Shown here: piece by piece, positions 1 through 11,668 of the stretch
How the letters are laid out: every line of letters begins with the position of its first letter
Position numbering within the stretch: the stretch's first letter is position 1
Origin: Euborellia annulipes
Taxonomy: Eukaryota > Arthropoda > Insecta > Dermaptera > Anisolabididae
Assembly (NCBI GenBank): GCA_023213315.1
Contig: JAKCPI010001928.1
Coordinates: forward strand, 1-64,000
Length of the DNA: 64,000 nucleotides
Direction: 5' to 3'
Notes under the pieces: generated by a model
What the model was told of the DNA's origin: nothing
Seen by the model: only the letters and a program-made list of their open reading frames with translations
Databases searched by the model: none
Made by a program: the position numbers and the translations under genes

Positions 1-606
1 TTTTTTATACATGTATAATAAAATTAAAATCATTTTTTACTTTTTATTTTCCTAGATGGAATTCCAATCAACGACGGGATTGTTTGATTTGCGATTGAAG
101 AAATTTGAAAATAAGAATGAAAATAAGAAATCCACCTCCTTTCAATCATGTTCACTCTTGTTCTAAGCTTGTCATTAGAAATCATCAGGACCATCATTAA
201 TTCAAGGTAAGAGTTTTAAAATTATTATTGTCCTTTTGCTAATTAAACCTAGGCTATGCTTTCTATTTTTGCCTTTTAACAACTCTTTTTTAGATTTATA
301 TATATTTCAATTATTCAAAGAAATTTTGCAAGTTCCAATTTATACATATATAGATATATATATATTTCATCTCATTAAACATTAATCTTTTTTTCTGAAA
401 TAGTTTTGCTTATATATTAAATTCCATTAAAATTAAATGGTTGATTCGCTCATTTAAAAGATTATATTTATATTTTTTTCAATTCTAGAAGGATGATTAG
501 GAAAAATTGTCTAAAATACTGTATATATTAAATATTATTTACTTATTGTAATTCGAAATAAGCATCAATTAATGATTTTATTTTATTTTCAGGATATCAT
601 CTCAAT

Positions 607-1838
607 ATTTATTTACAAATGGAAAAAGAAAGGCGACTTACTCGAGTGCTAGAACTATCGCCCATTCCGTCTTCTTTCGCACACCATAAAGATATGGGAG
701 CGAATTGTCGATCATCGCCTTCGCTCTATTGTCAGTGTGAGTGAAAACCAGTGTGGATTTGTTCAGAAGAGAGGGACAACTGATGCTATTTTTGCACTAC
801 GACAACTTATGGAAAAAGCGCGAGCTGGACAGAAAGGGCTTCACGTCGCATTCCTCGACCTTGAAAAAGCGTTCGATAGGGTACCGCGTGAGCTCATCTG
901 GTACAGCTTACGGAAATCCAATGTCCCTGAGGATGTCCGCTGGATACAGATCTTGTATGAGGGAACATCAAGCAGAGTCAGATGTCCGGCAGGAGTCTCC
1001 GAACCGTTTCATATATACATCACGCGGGATCTTCAAAGAACCCACCCGTGGTGCCTCCTTTACGCCGATGACGTGGTGCTGAGTGAGGAAACTCGTGACA
1101 AATTGGAAAATTCTGTAAACATCTGGAAGAATCGCCTCGCTTAATACGGTCTGCGTATTAACCCATGCAGGACCGAATACATGCAGTACTTTCAACAAAC
1201 TACAGATCAAGTTATACTTTATGGCCAGGCGCTTCCTAAATGTCGCAGTTTTCGCTATCTTGGGTCAAGGGTCGCTGATGATGGGGAACCAATGGATGAG
1301 ATTGCCGGGCGGATAAATGCCATTTGGCTTAAATGGCGAGAATGCTCCGGAATCCTTTGCGACCGACGAATGCCAATTTATTTGAAGTCGGCAATCTACC
1401 GGACGGTCGTGAGGCCGGTTGCTCTGTATTCGACCGAGACATGGGCCTCCACGAAGAGAAGCGAATCGGCTCTGCATGTGATGGAGATGCGGATGGCCAG
1501 GTGGTCACTTGGTGTCACCAGACTTGACCGCATCACCAATGATACCATCAGGAGCAGGTTTGGCATAGCGCCAATAACTGACAAAATGCGCGAATGGCGT
1601 CTCCGCTGGTTTGGACAAGTCGTACGCTAAGAGAGCAGTGGCGTGGCGAGGACGGCGTACGATATGGGGCTCCTGGGACGACAACGCAAAGGATGACTTG
1701 GCTTCATCGGGTCAAGAGAGACATGACCGAGCTTGGCCTGTCGGAGACAACGGCATTGGAAAGGGGAGAGTAAGGTCCGCCGACCCCGCACCGGGGGATT
1801 AATAATGGCGAGGACAGAAGAAGATTTATTTACAAATG
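607..1838 (+). mobile_element. RTE-type LINE fragment with target-site duplication
   Basis: A 5'-truncated non-LTR retrotransposon is flanked by a perfect 15-bp direct repeat (607-621 and 1824-1838, ATTTATTTACAAATG). The matching place in the other arm (10850-10895) has this target sequence once, with nothing inserted. The insertion therefore came after the inverted duplication, and its edges are well defined. The coding remnant is described separately. Confidence 0.9.
662..1823 (+). pseudogene. LINE reverse transcriptase pseudogene (RTE-like)
   Basis: One reading frame runs from about 662 to 1630. It starts with the RTE-like motif PFRLLSHTIKIWERIVDHRL, then FLDLEKAFDRVPRE (the palm aspartate of the RT) and YADDVVL (the catalytic YADD box). 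It ends with a thumb/C-terminal part containing YRTVVRPVALYSTETW and MREWRLRWFGQVVR. The enzyme would reverse-transcribe the element's RNA at a nicked target. It is dead: a TAA stop lies in frame at 1142-1144, the part between the two catalytic boxes is shortened (the usual GxxQGxxLSPxLF block is missing), and the frame shifts after 1630, where the 3' tail (ADPAP, then NNGEDRR in another frame) still resembles RTE ends. The endonuclease domain is absent. Confidence 0.9.
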
Positions 1839-3189
1839 TAATCTTCCTTACCTGCAACTGGTAAGTTATTTAAATTTTACACTGAATATTGCAACTGACA
1901 AATGGAATTTTCTGTTTATTCATCAGAAAAATGAGTGTCAGATGAATAGAAATGTTCAAAATTACATTTTGCTCATGGAAATTAAAATTTTTAGCTAATA
2001 AATGCCATGATTATTTTTAATCTTTAAATTATAATGAGTTAAATAAGATTCTTGACATCCTATTGAATGAACACATTCTTCTAGAAATTGAAATATTCTT
2101 TTTGTCAGATGTAATATTTAATAATAATATAATATTTCTATTCCATTGTGGATGGCTTTTGAGGAAGATTAAACTTAGGGCTAGAGAAGATAATTTTGCT
2201 TATTATTATTATTATAAAATTTTTGCTCATGGCTAGATCATATACTAAATGGGTGACGATTTGCATTTGCATAGCTTGAGTGAGGTTTGTACCAGGGATC
2301 AAATATCTATAAATAAACAGATAAAAGAGAAAAAATAGAGAAAACGAATTCAAGGAAAATTTGAAGCCTTAAAAAATAGACTCATTTATTAATGTGTTAA
2401 AAAATATTCTTCAATAATATTCCTTTTTCTCTTACTAAGCCGGCTCTTATCTGACCGAGGACAGATGACCTCTCGTTTCTCATCTCATCGGAGACAAGTT
2501 CTTCCTGGACTGCTCCATTTCAAATATTTGATAGGGGCGAACATGACTAACTAAAGGAAAATGTCTTAATATAAAATTAAATAGAAATATAGCCTAGTTT
2601 TTTTTTATTTTAGCAATCTTAAATCATTTGCAAAAATCTCATTTACTGCTTCAAATATTTAAATTAATTAAATATATTAATATAATTTTGCTTTCAGATC
2701 TGCATTCCTCTTGGTATTTGGGTTTCTTCGAGCCAACTTAAATTCAACGCCTTCTTCTTTTAACATTCGGTGGGTAATTTATATTATAAAAATGGATTTT
2801 TCATACTTCATTAATAATAATATAATTATTACCTTTTCCAGAGCTCGACGGCGACGATGATGATGATCTTGATCAGTGTCTTCTCTCCAGCCACGCTCTT
2901 GCCATCTCCTCAGTCTTTAAATAGGTGATTTTCTTTTATTTAAAAAATTTTTCATTTTCATTTAAATTTCGACAAAAATGTAATTATTAATCTTTTCTTT
3001 TCTCTTTCAGATTTTTTATTTATAACTTTGCTGTTCATCGTTTTGCCTGCCCTCAGTTACTTGGGATTTTTCATGGTAAGTAAATTATTTTACATTATTC
3101 CACCCTTAAGGGAAGAGATTTTTAATAAGTAATCTAACGTTTTAGGAAATATTTTAAATTTTATTAAAACTTTGAAAAACTAACTAAAA

Positions 3190-3785
3190 AAATCGGAAAT
3201 GACTTCCCCGAGACTTTCTCGTATATTCTTTTGGAATTACGTCGTGTGTGTGTGTGTGTGAACACAAAAAACGCTGAGCCAGATCGATGTCGTTTCACAA
3301 ATTCATTTGTTTATATATACATGTTTTTTAATGAAACCTGTATGATTTTGTTTATAAATTTACGAAAAAAAATCTTTTTATTCGTTGATTACTTCAAAAA
3401 CCATTCAGTTTTTGAGAAAACTTCAAAGAATAAAAACTTTTAAAATAGAGTAATTTATCATAATATGAGATAAAAATTGAAAATTTCAAAATTTTTGAAA
3501 AAACTTTTAGGTAAAGTACACCTCCAAGTGACGTATTTACTCCAAAAGTTGATAGAAATCTACAATTTTAGAGGAAGGAGTATATACCAAATTTCATCGA
3601 TCTGGCTACTTGCGTTTATAAGCAATCGTGTTCACACACACACACACACCACAGACATAATGCCAAAACTGTTTTTTTTTTCTACTAAGGGAGGTCTAAA
3701 ACATGGAGAAACATCGAAATATCGACGTCGAATTTTTTTACGATTACAATACTTTCTCTTTATATACTATACCAGAAAGTAAAAA
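3190..3785 (-). repeat. Divergent copy of the two-hairpin element family
   Basis: The right end (3735-3785) resembles the usual terminus of the family described at 41520-42203: a CGACGTCGAATTTTT block, then ATACTTTCTCTT, then AGAAAGTA. The middle holds (GT)n and (AC)n tracts at 3244-3260 and 3633-3649, where the family has its microsatellite. Overall similarity is low, so this is an old copy or a separate subfamily. The ORFs here (3231-3443 and 3477-3782) do not look like genes. Confidence 0.5.
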
Positions 3786-4139
3786 GTTAGTCTATTAAAG
3801 ATTTTTCTTTCATAAGGGTTATATAAATAATATTAATATTTTATTAAAAAAATTGATATAGGAATTTTTTATAAATTAGTCTTATGATAAATGATAGAGG
3901 GAAAATGAAATTCAGTTAATTTTTAATCAATTTTATTTATTCAAAATTAAAAATTCATTTCCATACTAACTTATAATAAATATATTTAAGAGCCTCGTAA
4001 CGCTTAAATCTATTAATCAATTAAAAAAAGATTTTCTTGAATAATTTTATTTTTCTACAATTCAAAGTTTTTCTATTGTATAATTAGTATGACTTGCTTT
4101 ATTGAATGATTTATTAGAATTGAATTGTTTTAAATCTTG

Positions 4140-4300
4140 GTTTCAGGATCTCTGATCTGGAATTCATCAACTTGAGAGATGGATAAATCATGAGGAATTG
4201 CAGCTGCACATAAAATAGATAAAATCAACGATTTTGTATTCCTATTGGTATTTGCTGTTCTTCGAACTGACTCAACGCCTCCTCCTTTCAACATTTGGTG
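4140..4300 (+). repeat. Third, divergent copy of an exon-like block
   Basis: The part at 4220-4300 matches 2703-2775 with many substitutions but only an in-frame 6-base length difference, giving a similar peptide (FLLVFAVLRTDSTPPPFNIW against FLLVFGFLRANLNSTPSSFN). A splice-like TTTCAG lies before the block and GTGAGT after it. The length conservation hints at past protein-level constraint, but a stop follows at the donor and no full gene could be assembled. Confidence 0.5.
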
Positions 4301-4427
4301 AGTAATTATTGAGGTTGTGTTTATATGTGGGGTTTCACAGTGAAATCCCACATATAAACACAACCTCATTTTAAAATGTTTCACCTAAAACCTACACCGC
4401 AATCTCTAAACTTAATGAGTAATTATT
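4300..4427. repeat. Small hairpin insertion flanked by 11-bp repeats
   Basis: A near-perfect hairpin (arms 4311-4338 and 4341-4368, starting GAGGTTGTGTTTATATGTGG) lies between two copies of GAGTAATTATT (4300-4310 and 4417-4427). It appears to have inserted at the donor end of the exon-like block before it. No coding capacity. Confidence 0.6.
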
Positions 4428-5151
4428 ATTATTATTATTATTATTTTTTTTTTATAAAATAGGATTTTTATTTAAAAAAAGTAAAAAAAATGGTTGCTTT
4501 GGAGTCAAGGAAGATGATTAAATATTAATAAAAAAATTTTTTTCTTATTCACAAATATTAAGTATTTTAAGACAAAATTATTTTTTCGAAAAAATATTTT
4601 CTTAGGACTATAACAAGATGATCAAATTCATTTGAATTTTTTACTTATATTAAAGATTAGTGGGTGAGGGTGAATCCTTGCTCACGAAGGTCCAATGATT
4701 CACAATTTCATTGCTTCTTATTCATCCATTGATGTTTAATTTAAAAAAAAAATAATAATAATTTACATGAATAAATTATATATTTATTTATTAAATACAT
4801 TTACGTACACTTCAAAAAATAATTATTTAATTTTTTAGGAAAGCTATTTAGGCTTAAATAAAACATTCACTTAATATTTAATATTTTTAAATAAGAAATA
4901 TATTTTTTTTTACTGATACCATAATTAATATTCGACCTGACCTGGTAGCCAACTTGTGGAAATTTATGAGAAATCGTCTGAGAAAATGATAATTATGAAA
5001 ATCATTATTTCACTAACATATAATAAAGTAAACTCTCAGGGATATATTAGGGTTAAATAAAAACATTTATTAAAAAACAAATATAAAACTTTATTCAATA
5101 TTCAATCATTTCAATTAAATACATTTCTATTTAATAAATTCTTTTATTTCC

Positions 5152-5273
5152 AGCTTGCTTCGAAGGACGAGATCATCCATGTTCCCGATGATGTCTTTTC
5201 TCGACTTCGGACACGGATAAGATTCTATTTAAAGAGTGATAGGAAAAATAATAAAAAGTTATTTATTAAATGA
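5152..5273 (+). pseudogene. Possible terminal exon with a NOL4-like motif
   Basis: After a good acceptor (TTTATTTCCAG at 5141-5151) an open frame of 40 codons ends at TGA 5271-5273. It contains RIRFYLKSDRKNNKK. The NOL4 core exon in this same window (29204-28998) contains [15 protein letters not shown] at the end of the conserved block, and KDEII versus KEKIQ lies upstream in both. About ten of fifteen aligned residues agree, including RIR-YLKS-R. The match is short and could be chance, since the peptide is rich in basic residues. No complete partner gene was seen, so it is listed as a possible exon or gene relic. Confidence 0.3.
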
Positions 5274-5729
5274 GATTTCATTACATATTTTTAAGATTAA
5301 AAATAATATCTCTAAAATTGAATATTAAAACTCATTTAATTAAGAACTTTTTATTTAATAATTATTTTTCATAATAAGCATGCCATTCGCTAAATTTATT
5401 CTTATCTGTTTACAAAGTTGTAATTGGATCCCATTAAATAAAATATAATAAGAATATATTATTAATTACTTTTGTTTTGTTTCAGGACCTTCATCTGTCA
5501 CCTGTCATAAAATTAATATGCGAGTCCGGCATCAAAAAGAAACGAGAAACGAGATCTCACCACATATGCAAAGTATAGCAAGCAACAAAATAGAAAATTA
5601 AATATATGACATAATATAGAATGAAAAGGTATTTAAAATATTCTTTTTTCTTATTTACTAAATAAAAAAATGATTATTCTATAAAATGAATAGTCATTTA
5701 TTTATTTCCTTCTCATTATTATTAATTCC

Positions 5730-5840
5730 CCTCCGAGGATGTCACCTTGTCGTGGTGGGGGGGCTTAAGGCTTTAAGCTCGACCAAGAACATCCAAGTCT
5801 CATTGCCTTGGTTCATCCAAGGGAATTTAAACCAGAATAA
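5730..5840 (+). repeat. Repeat-like fragment (LINE 5'-UTR style)
   Basis: The text CCGAGGATGTCACCTTGTCG, followed by a G run and a short CTTAAGGCTTTAAGCTC block, has the composition and wording of 5' ends of animal non-LTR elements. No coding part is attached. It lies directly upstream of the GC-rich island. Confidence 0.3.
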
Positions 5841-5877
5841 GTGCTAAAGACTTATATATTTAATAAATATATTCTCT

Positions 5878-6110
5878 TTAGCGCCCCTGGCGCGCAGAGA
5901 GCCGGCGGCACCTCGTTGTCTCGCTGGTTGCATACATGCAACGAGCGAGGGGACGGGCGGCCGCCGCCCGTCGCCTCTGTCGACTTCTGCTCTCTGCGCA
6001 TGCGCCAGGGGCCAAGGAGTGGGGACTGGAGGCTATATAAGTCATTGCGCGCATGGGTTGGAGGTCGGGGTTGGTGGTGGACAGCAAACTGATCACTTCG
6101 TCTCTCTCCA
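5878..6110 (+). promoter_or_regulatory. GC-rich nested palindrome with TATA box (solo LTR or orphan promoter)
   Basis: This is the only strongly GC-rich, CpG-rich island in the first 13 kb. It is self-complementary: 5880-5900 (GCGCCCCTGGCGCGCAGAGAG) pairs with 5992-6012, CTCGCTGGTTGCAT pairs with ATGCAACGAGCGAG around 5921-5950, and 5954-5974 is a perfect 21-bp palindrome (GACGGGCGG CC GCCGCCCGTC type). A TATATAA box follows at 6034-6040, about 25 bp before a GC-rich stretch, and AATAAAG follows at about 6160. This order suits a solo LTR or a promoter-bearing foldback element. No recognisable gene lies downstream; the ORF at 6053-6241 looks accidental. Confidence 0.45.
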
Positions 6111-6241
6111 TACCTACTTGTGATTATTATATTATGATTATTTTTTATTACTATATTAATAAAGACTATTATATATTCAAGATTTCATTTATTGTTCTAT
6201 TACCTATCCCTAGCATGTCTTTTATTCTAAAATATGAATAA

Positions 6242-8033
6242 TTTCAATTATTTTAATATGAGAATATTAATTCTAGTTTTTTCTGTTATTATTATACTGT
6301 CTATTTTATTATTCGTAGACTATTTTATTTTATTAAAAAATATTGATAATCTCAAGATTAGTTTTTTATTAATAGAGGAATATTAATTAAAATAAATATA
6401 TTTAAATTAGAATATTAATAAAAAAATTTTAATTAATATTCTGCCTTTAATAAGGAACGAACCTTGAGATCAATAAAATAGTCTGCTAATAATATTCTGT
6501 ACCTTAAAGTTTGTTACCTGTTACTTGCTTTTCCATCCCCACATGATTATCTTCTTATGTTGTCAGTACCTTGAAAAAGAAAAATGGTTTTTATTATTTT
6601 CCTCTCATCTCTTGCTGTTTGTTACATAGAATGAATTTTTTTAACATACAAAAAAGTTGCACATGCAATCTTAAAAGTACAGTATAAGAAAATATATAAA
6701 AAACAAACAAATATAATAATACAAAAACAGAACTTAGGCAAAAAAAAAATACAGTAGCATCTCATGAGAAACGACATCAACGCAAATGGAAAAAAGTAAT
6801 ATTAAAATAATTATTTTTCTTTACAATAATATAATTTACATATTAGATCTATTTTATATGTAAGTTGAATTCAAGCAGAGTATATTTAATAAAGATGAAA
6901 TTAAAATATTTGTTTTATTCAATTGAACACTTTCAGATATATTGTAGAAAAAAATAAATTATTTACAATAATTTAAACTAGGGGATGGAATTTTCTTAAA
7001 ATATATTAAAACTATAGTCTACTAAGAGTATAAATTATAAATAATTTTAATATTTAGGATATATAGAGCTTTTCTAGGGAGATTGATAGGCTTAGGTCAT
7101 TTCCTTTCCACATGAGGACTTCTCAAGGTAAGTTAATTATTTTGATATTAATATATATATACAGTATATCCAACTAAAGCAGAATCAACTATTTTAAATT
7201 TATATTTGGTTTTGATCTTGAAAAATTTATGAAAATTAATATACTATTAGGCCTACATATAATATTACGGCTAAATAAGTACTCTGATAAATTCTTATTA
7301 AAAAATCGAGTTAATTAACTTATTTAAAAAAAACGAAATATTTGTATATATTGTATATATATAAATTAATAATTTTGATTCTAGTGATAGGAATTCTTGA
7401 AAAATTTTTCAAAAATTACTTCAATTTAAATTTTGAGTGGCCAAGATCATGAAATATTTTCTTAGTAATAAATTGTAAATAATATACTTGAGAAAACCCC
7501 AGGTGTAAAGAAAAGGAGAAAATAAATAGGATACAACAGAAGGGTGGATCCAAGGATTGGTGAGAGTAAACTAGGATCAAAAGCCTAAGAAAATTTTACT
7601 CTAAAAAGTAAAATCAATTCCTAAGACCATAGACCCCTGCGCCCTAATCCACCCTGAATTGAACCGTTTTATTATTAATATTAGAGCCATGAAACTGATC
7701 AAAATGAGAGTGTATAATTTTTATAAAGATATCAGTGGAGAGTTTTTTAGATTAAAAATTAAAAACTTACAAAATCAGACCTTTTCTGAAAAAGACGTTT
7801 CTTGTTTAAGTGCTGCTGCATTTTCTTGCTTTATGTGTTTTAACAATGAACAGCTTATGATGTCTCCAACAAATGATCCATTAATTATCTAGAAGTTTTC
7901 ACTCTTCATCTTCATTCCAGGCCAGTGCGTTGTGCATTTAGAGATGAACCTGAAAAAGTAGAAAAAAGAAATATATTTTTAAAAATCTTTGTTTTTTTTT
8001 TTTTTTTATTTTCTTAATACTTGATTAAATTGG

Positions 8034-8040
<7 letters not shown>
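6242..8040. other. AT-rich spacer without a recognised gene
   Basis: Mostly low-complexity A/T sequence. An open frame at 7659-7892 (77 codons, plus strand) has ordinary composition (MNRFIINIRAMKLIKMRVYN and so on) but matches no family I know. The stretch before it (7510-7660) reads like part of a dispersed repeat. No RNA gene seen. Confidence 0.5.
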
Positions 8041-8079
<39 letters not shown>

Positions 8080-8080
8080 A
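8041..8080. repeat. (TA)n microsatellite
   Basis: About 19 TA units, ending at the TA target site of the next element. Confidence 0.95.
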
Positions 8081-8541
8081 CAGTGGTACCTCGAGATACA
8101 AATTTAATTCGTTGCGGAACTTTGTGCGTATGTCAATTTTCCCCATTATTCCATTTAAGCCCCAAAAATTGTTTTGGTAACATGTATTCGGGGGGGGATA
8201 CAGGGGGGGGGAAGGGGGAAGATTTTCGTGTATTATGAATAAGAAAAATGTATTTGTAAACGACAGCATAATAGAACAAGGGCGTGATTTATTTATTTAT
8301 TTTTTTTTTATTTTTTTATAATAATTTTCTTTCTCTAAAATTTTCTTAAATTATTTTTCTGATTTGCCAACAAACGATGAATAAAATCCCCCAAATATGC
8401 AAAATATAGCTTAAATCGCTAAATATCCAAAGCTCGTATCTCAAATTTTTGCTCGTATGTCAAAACAAAACTTCGCTCGCTCGACAGCTCGTATCTCAAA
8501 TAATTCGTATGTTGGGACACTCGTTTCTCGAGGTACCACTG
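8081..8541. mobile_element. Mariner/pogo-type MITE (CAGTGGTACCTCGAGATAC)
   Basis: A 461-bp non-autonomous DNA transposon. It has terminal inverted repeats (CAGTGGTACCTCGAGATAC on the left, CTCGAGGTACCACTG on the right) and lies between TA dinucleotides (8079-8080 and 8542-8543), the normal Tc1/mariner target duplication. The inside repeats phrases such as CTCGTATCTCAAA and CGTATGTCAAA, typical of this widespread family. No transposase is present. Confidence 0.85.
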
Positions 8542-8712
8542 TACATTTTTTGTTTAATTTTATAAATAGTCTTATCTAATAATCTTAATTCTTTTTATTT
8601 TAACATAAGTTAAACCCATAAATCCTATCACTCCTTATATTTTAAGTTTCAGGGCAGCGATCCTTAAAAGAAATCTTTGATGATAATTGTCAATTTTAAG
8701 AATTCTTAATAG

Positions 8713-8813
8713 AAAAGATATAGGCAGAACTCAGCTTTGAAGGTGTAATTACACAACTGAAAAAACAAGTTTTTAAAAATACACCTTCAAAGCTGAGTTC
8801 TGGCTATATCTTT
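8713..8813. repeat. Hairpin MITE
   Basis: Arms 8713-8747 and 8780-8813 are almost perfect inverted copies (AAAGATATAGGCAGAACTCA on one side). The loop is about 32 bp. It is a palindromic non-coding insertion with no ORF. Confidence 0.8.
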
Positions 8814-9104
8814 ACATAACATACACCTGAGAGTTCGAAACGTTTTCTTAGAGAAAGAAGCTTAAATGAGAAAACATTTGATAGAGAGATTCTTAAGAAG
8901 ATATTAAGAAATTCTCTATTTCGTTTGGCCTAATATTTAAAGAAGTTGATTTACCTATTTTATTTGAGGCTGTATTTTCTCATGATTTATCCATCCTTTA
9001 TAATGACGAATTCCTTATCATAGGCCCTAGAACAAAAATTTAAAATAATTAAACAATTTTTCATTTCTATTAAATTATTAAATAAAGGAAATCATACATA
9101 AGAG

Positions 9105-9215
9105 ACAGTAGCGTAACTAGATGCCAGGCTCATCAAGCCTTTGGCGCTCCTGGATACCGACATAGGCGCCCTAGGACATCTAAGCCGAGTGACGGTGATT
9201 TTATCATATTCTTTC
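9105..9215 (+). repeat. Possible dispersed repeat end
   Basis: A mixed-composition patch (AGTAGCGTAACTAG, GGCGCTCCTGG, AGGCGCCCTAGG) stands out from its AT-rich surroundings. It resembles the start of a LINE 3' end or MITE. Not assigned to a family. Confidence 0.25.
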
Positions 9216-9473
9216 CATAGATGGTCTAAAACAATAGATAGTTTTCTTTTAAAATTATATTACAACTTAAATTCTACTATTCAAAATGAATTTATTATAA
9301 AAAATACTATATTCACGGCTTTTTCCCAAAATTTCCGACTTTTTTTATATTTCATATTAATATATATCACAAATTCGGAGAAAAAATACAAAAAAAAAGG
9401 TCGAAGGAAAAACGGAGCCCTAGTTAAGCACCCCCCCCCCCCTTTAAGTCTTTATATCACGATCTTTTTGTTC

Positions 9474-11668
9474 CAAAGTTTTAATAAAATTTAAAAAATT
9501 TCCTAAAACGTTAGATTACTTATTAAAAATCTCTTCCCTTAAGGTTGGTATGTAAAATAATTTACTTACCATGAAAAATCCCAAGTAACTGAGGGCAGGC
9601 AAAACGATGAACAGCAAAGTTATAAATAAAAAATCTGAAAGAGAAAAGAAAAGATTAATAATTACATTTTTGTCAAAATTTAAATGAAATTGAAAAATTT
9701 TTTAAATAAAAGAAAATCACCTATTTAAAGACTGAGGAGATGGCAAAAGCGTGGCTGGAGAGAAGACACTGATCAAGATCATCATCATCGTCGCCGTCGA
9801 GCTCTGGAAAAGGTAATAATTATATTATTATTAATGAAGTATGAAAAATCCATTTTTATAATATAAATTACCCACCGAATGTTAAAAGAAGAAGGCGTTG
9901 AATTTAAGTTGGCTCGAAGAAACCCAAATACCAAGAGGAATGCAGATCTGAAAACAAAATTATATTAATATATTTAATTAATTTAAATATTTGAAGCACT
10001 AAATGAGATATTTGCAAATGATTTAAGTTTGCTAAAATAAAAAAAAACTAGGCTATATTTCTATTTAATTTTATATTAAGACATTTTCCTTTAGTTAGTC
10101 ATGTTCGCCCCTATGAAATATTTGAAATGGAGCAAGGTCCAGGAGGAACTTGTCTCCGATGAGATGAGAAACGAGAGGTCATCTGTCCTCGGTCAGATAA
10201 GAGCCGGCTTAGTAAGAGAAAAAGGAATATTATTGAAGAATATTTTTTAACACATTAATAAAGGGAATGAGTATATTTTTTAAGGTCAAATTTTCCTTGA
10301 AATCGTTTTCTCTATTTTTTCTCTTTTATCTGTTTATTTATAGATATTTTGATCCCTGGTACAAACCTCACTAAAGCTATGCAAATGCAAATCGTCACCC
10401 ATTTAGTATATGATCTAGCCATTAACAAATATTTTATAATAATAATAATAATAATAGGTTCTCTAGCCCTAAGTTCTTATGAAAATTAATGTTCCTCAAA
10501 AGTCATCCACAATGGAATAGAAATATTATAATATTATTAAATATTACATCTGACAAAAAAGAATATTTCAATTTCTATGAGTTAAAACGGAGAAAAGCTA
10601 ATTATTTTTTTAAATGAATGTGTTCATTCATTAGGAGACAAGAGTATGCCCAGAATCCTATTTAACTCATTATGATTTAAAGATTATAAATAATCATTGC
10701 ATTTATTAGCTAAAAATTTTAATTTCCATGAGCAAAATGTAATTTTGCACATTTCTATTCACCTGACACTCACTTTTCTGATGAATAAACAGAAAATTCC
10801 ATTTGTCAGTTGCAATATTCAGTATAAAATTTAAATAACTCACCAGTTGCAGGTAAGGAACATTGCATTTGTAAATCAATATTGAGATGATATCCTGAAA
10901 ATAAAATAAAATCATTAAGGAGTAAATACACTATTTTAGACAATTTTTCCTAACCATCCTTCTAGAATTGAAAAATATAAATATCATCTTTTAAATGAGC
11001 GAATCAACCATATAATTTTAATTTTATATAAAATCATTTACAATATTTTAGCAATTTGTCCTTACTATACTTCTAGAATTTAAAAATTAATAGGTTTAAA
11101 TGAGCGAATCGATTAATGTTTTAATAGGATGAAATACCAAAAATAAAATTAAATTATTTATTAATTGAAATTTTATTTAATCATATACATGTATATATAT
11201 GTATATATATATATATAGTCTATATATATGCATCAAATAATTCCTTCACCAACAAGTTTGCCTTGAATAGTCCTATTCCTTTAAACTTATCAAGTAAATT
11301 AAGGATGATATATATATATATATATATAAAATTTGGAATGTGCAAATATTCTTTTAATAATTGAATATATATATATATAAATCTAGAAAACTTGTAAAAA
11401 AGCATAAATAAAGCATAGCTTAGGTTAAATTAGCAAAAGCAAAAGAATGATTTTAAAACACTTACCTGGCATTAATGATAATCCTGATGATTTTTCTAAG
11501 GGCAGCTTAGGAAAGAAAACATGATTCAAAGAAGGAGGATCTATTTTTCTTATTTTCAGGTGTCTTCAATCACAAATCAGCCGGAAAGGTATGTACTTGT
11601 TCGAATCCCATCTGAAATTAAAAAAAAAAAAATTATTTTAGTTTTATTATGCATGCATTAAAAAAAAA
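9474..11668 (-). repeat. Right arm of the inverted duplication
   Basis: Reverse complement of 1-3176 without the LINE. It keeps the same exon-like blocks read on the minus strand, for example an acceptor (TTTTCAG), the block at 10895-10845 that can encode DIISILIYKCNVPYLQL, and a donor. The GAT run in the acidic block is one unit shorter here than in the left arm (in-frame difference), and a one-base indel near 10130 shifts another small frame. The arms differ mostly by single substitutions and short indels, so the duplication is not very recent. Confidence 0.8.

Larger units (their letters stand above)
1..3176 (+). repeat. Left arm of large inverted duplication (exon-like unit)
   Basis: This stretch is the reverse complement of 9474-11668, apart from the LINE inserted at 622-1823. 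Matching landmarks include the block at 2701-2780 against 9880-9945, the GAT-repeat block at 2842-2925 against 9722-9810, and position 1 against about 11668, so the arm runs past the window start. It contains short blocks of 50-100 bp bounded by good splice signals: TTTTCAG or TTTCCAG before and GTAAG or GTGATT after, at about 171-206, 593-1860, 2699-2770, 2843-2924 and 3011-3075. Several blocks have an open frame; the one at 3011-3075 can encode a hydrophobic segment (FLFITLLFIVLPALSYLGFF). The frames do not join cleanly from block to block. It may be a degenerate gene, a non-coding RNA gene or a fast-evolving small gene. Confidence 0.8.

Noticed and set aside
2466..2549. 27-codon frame (MTSRFSSHRRQVLPGLLHFK..)
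   Set aside because: The matching site in the other arm has a one-base indel that shifts the frame, so it is probably not coding.
7659..7892. 77-codon plus-strand gene
   Set aside because: No recognised domain, no promoter or splice support; left as part of the spacer.
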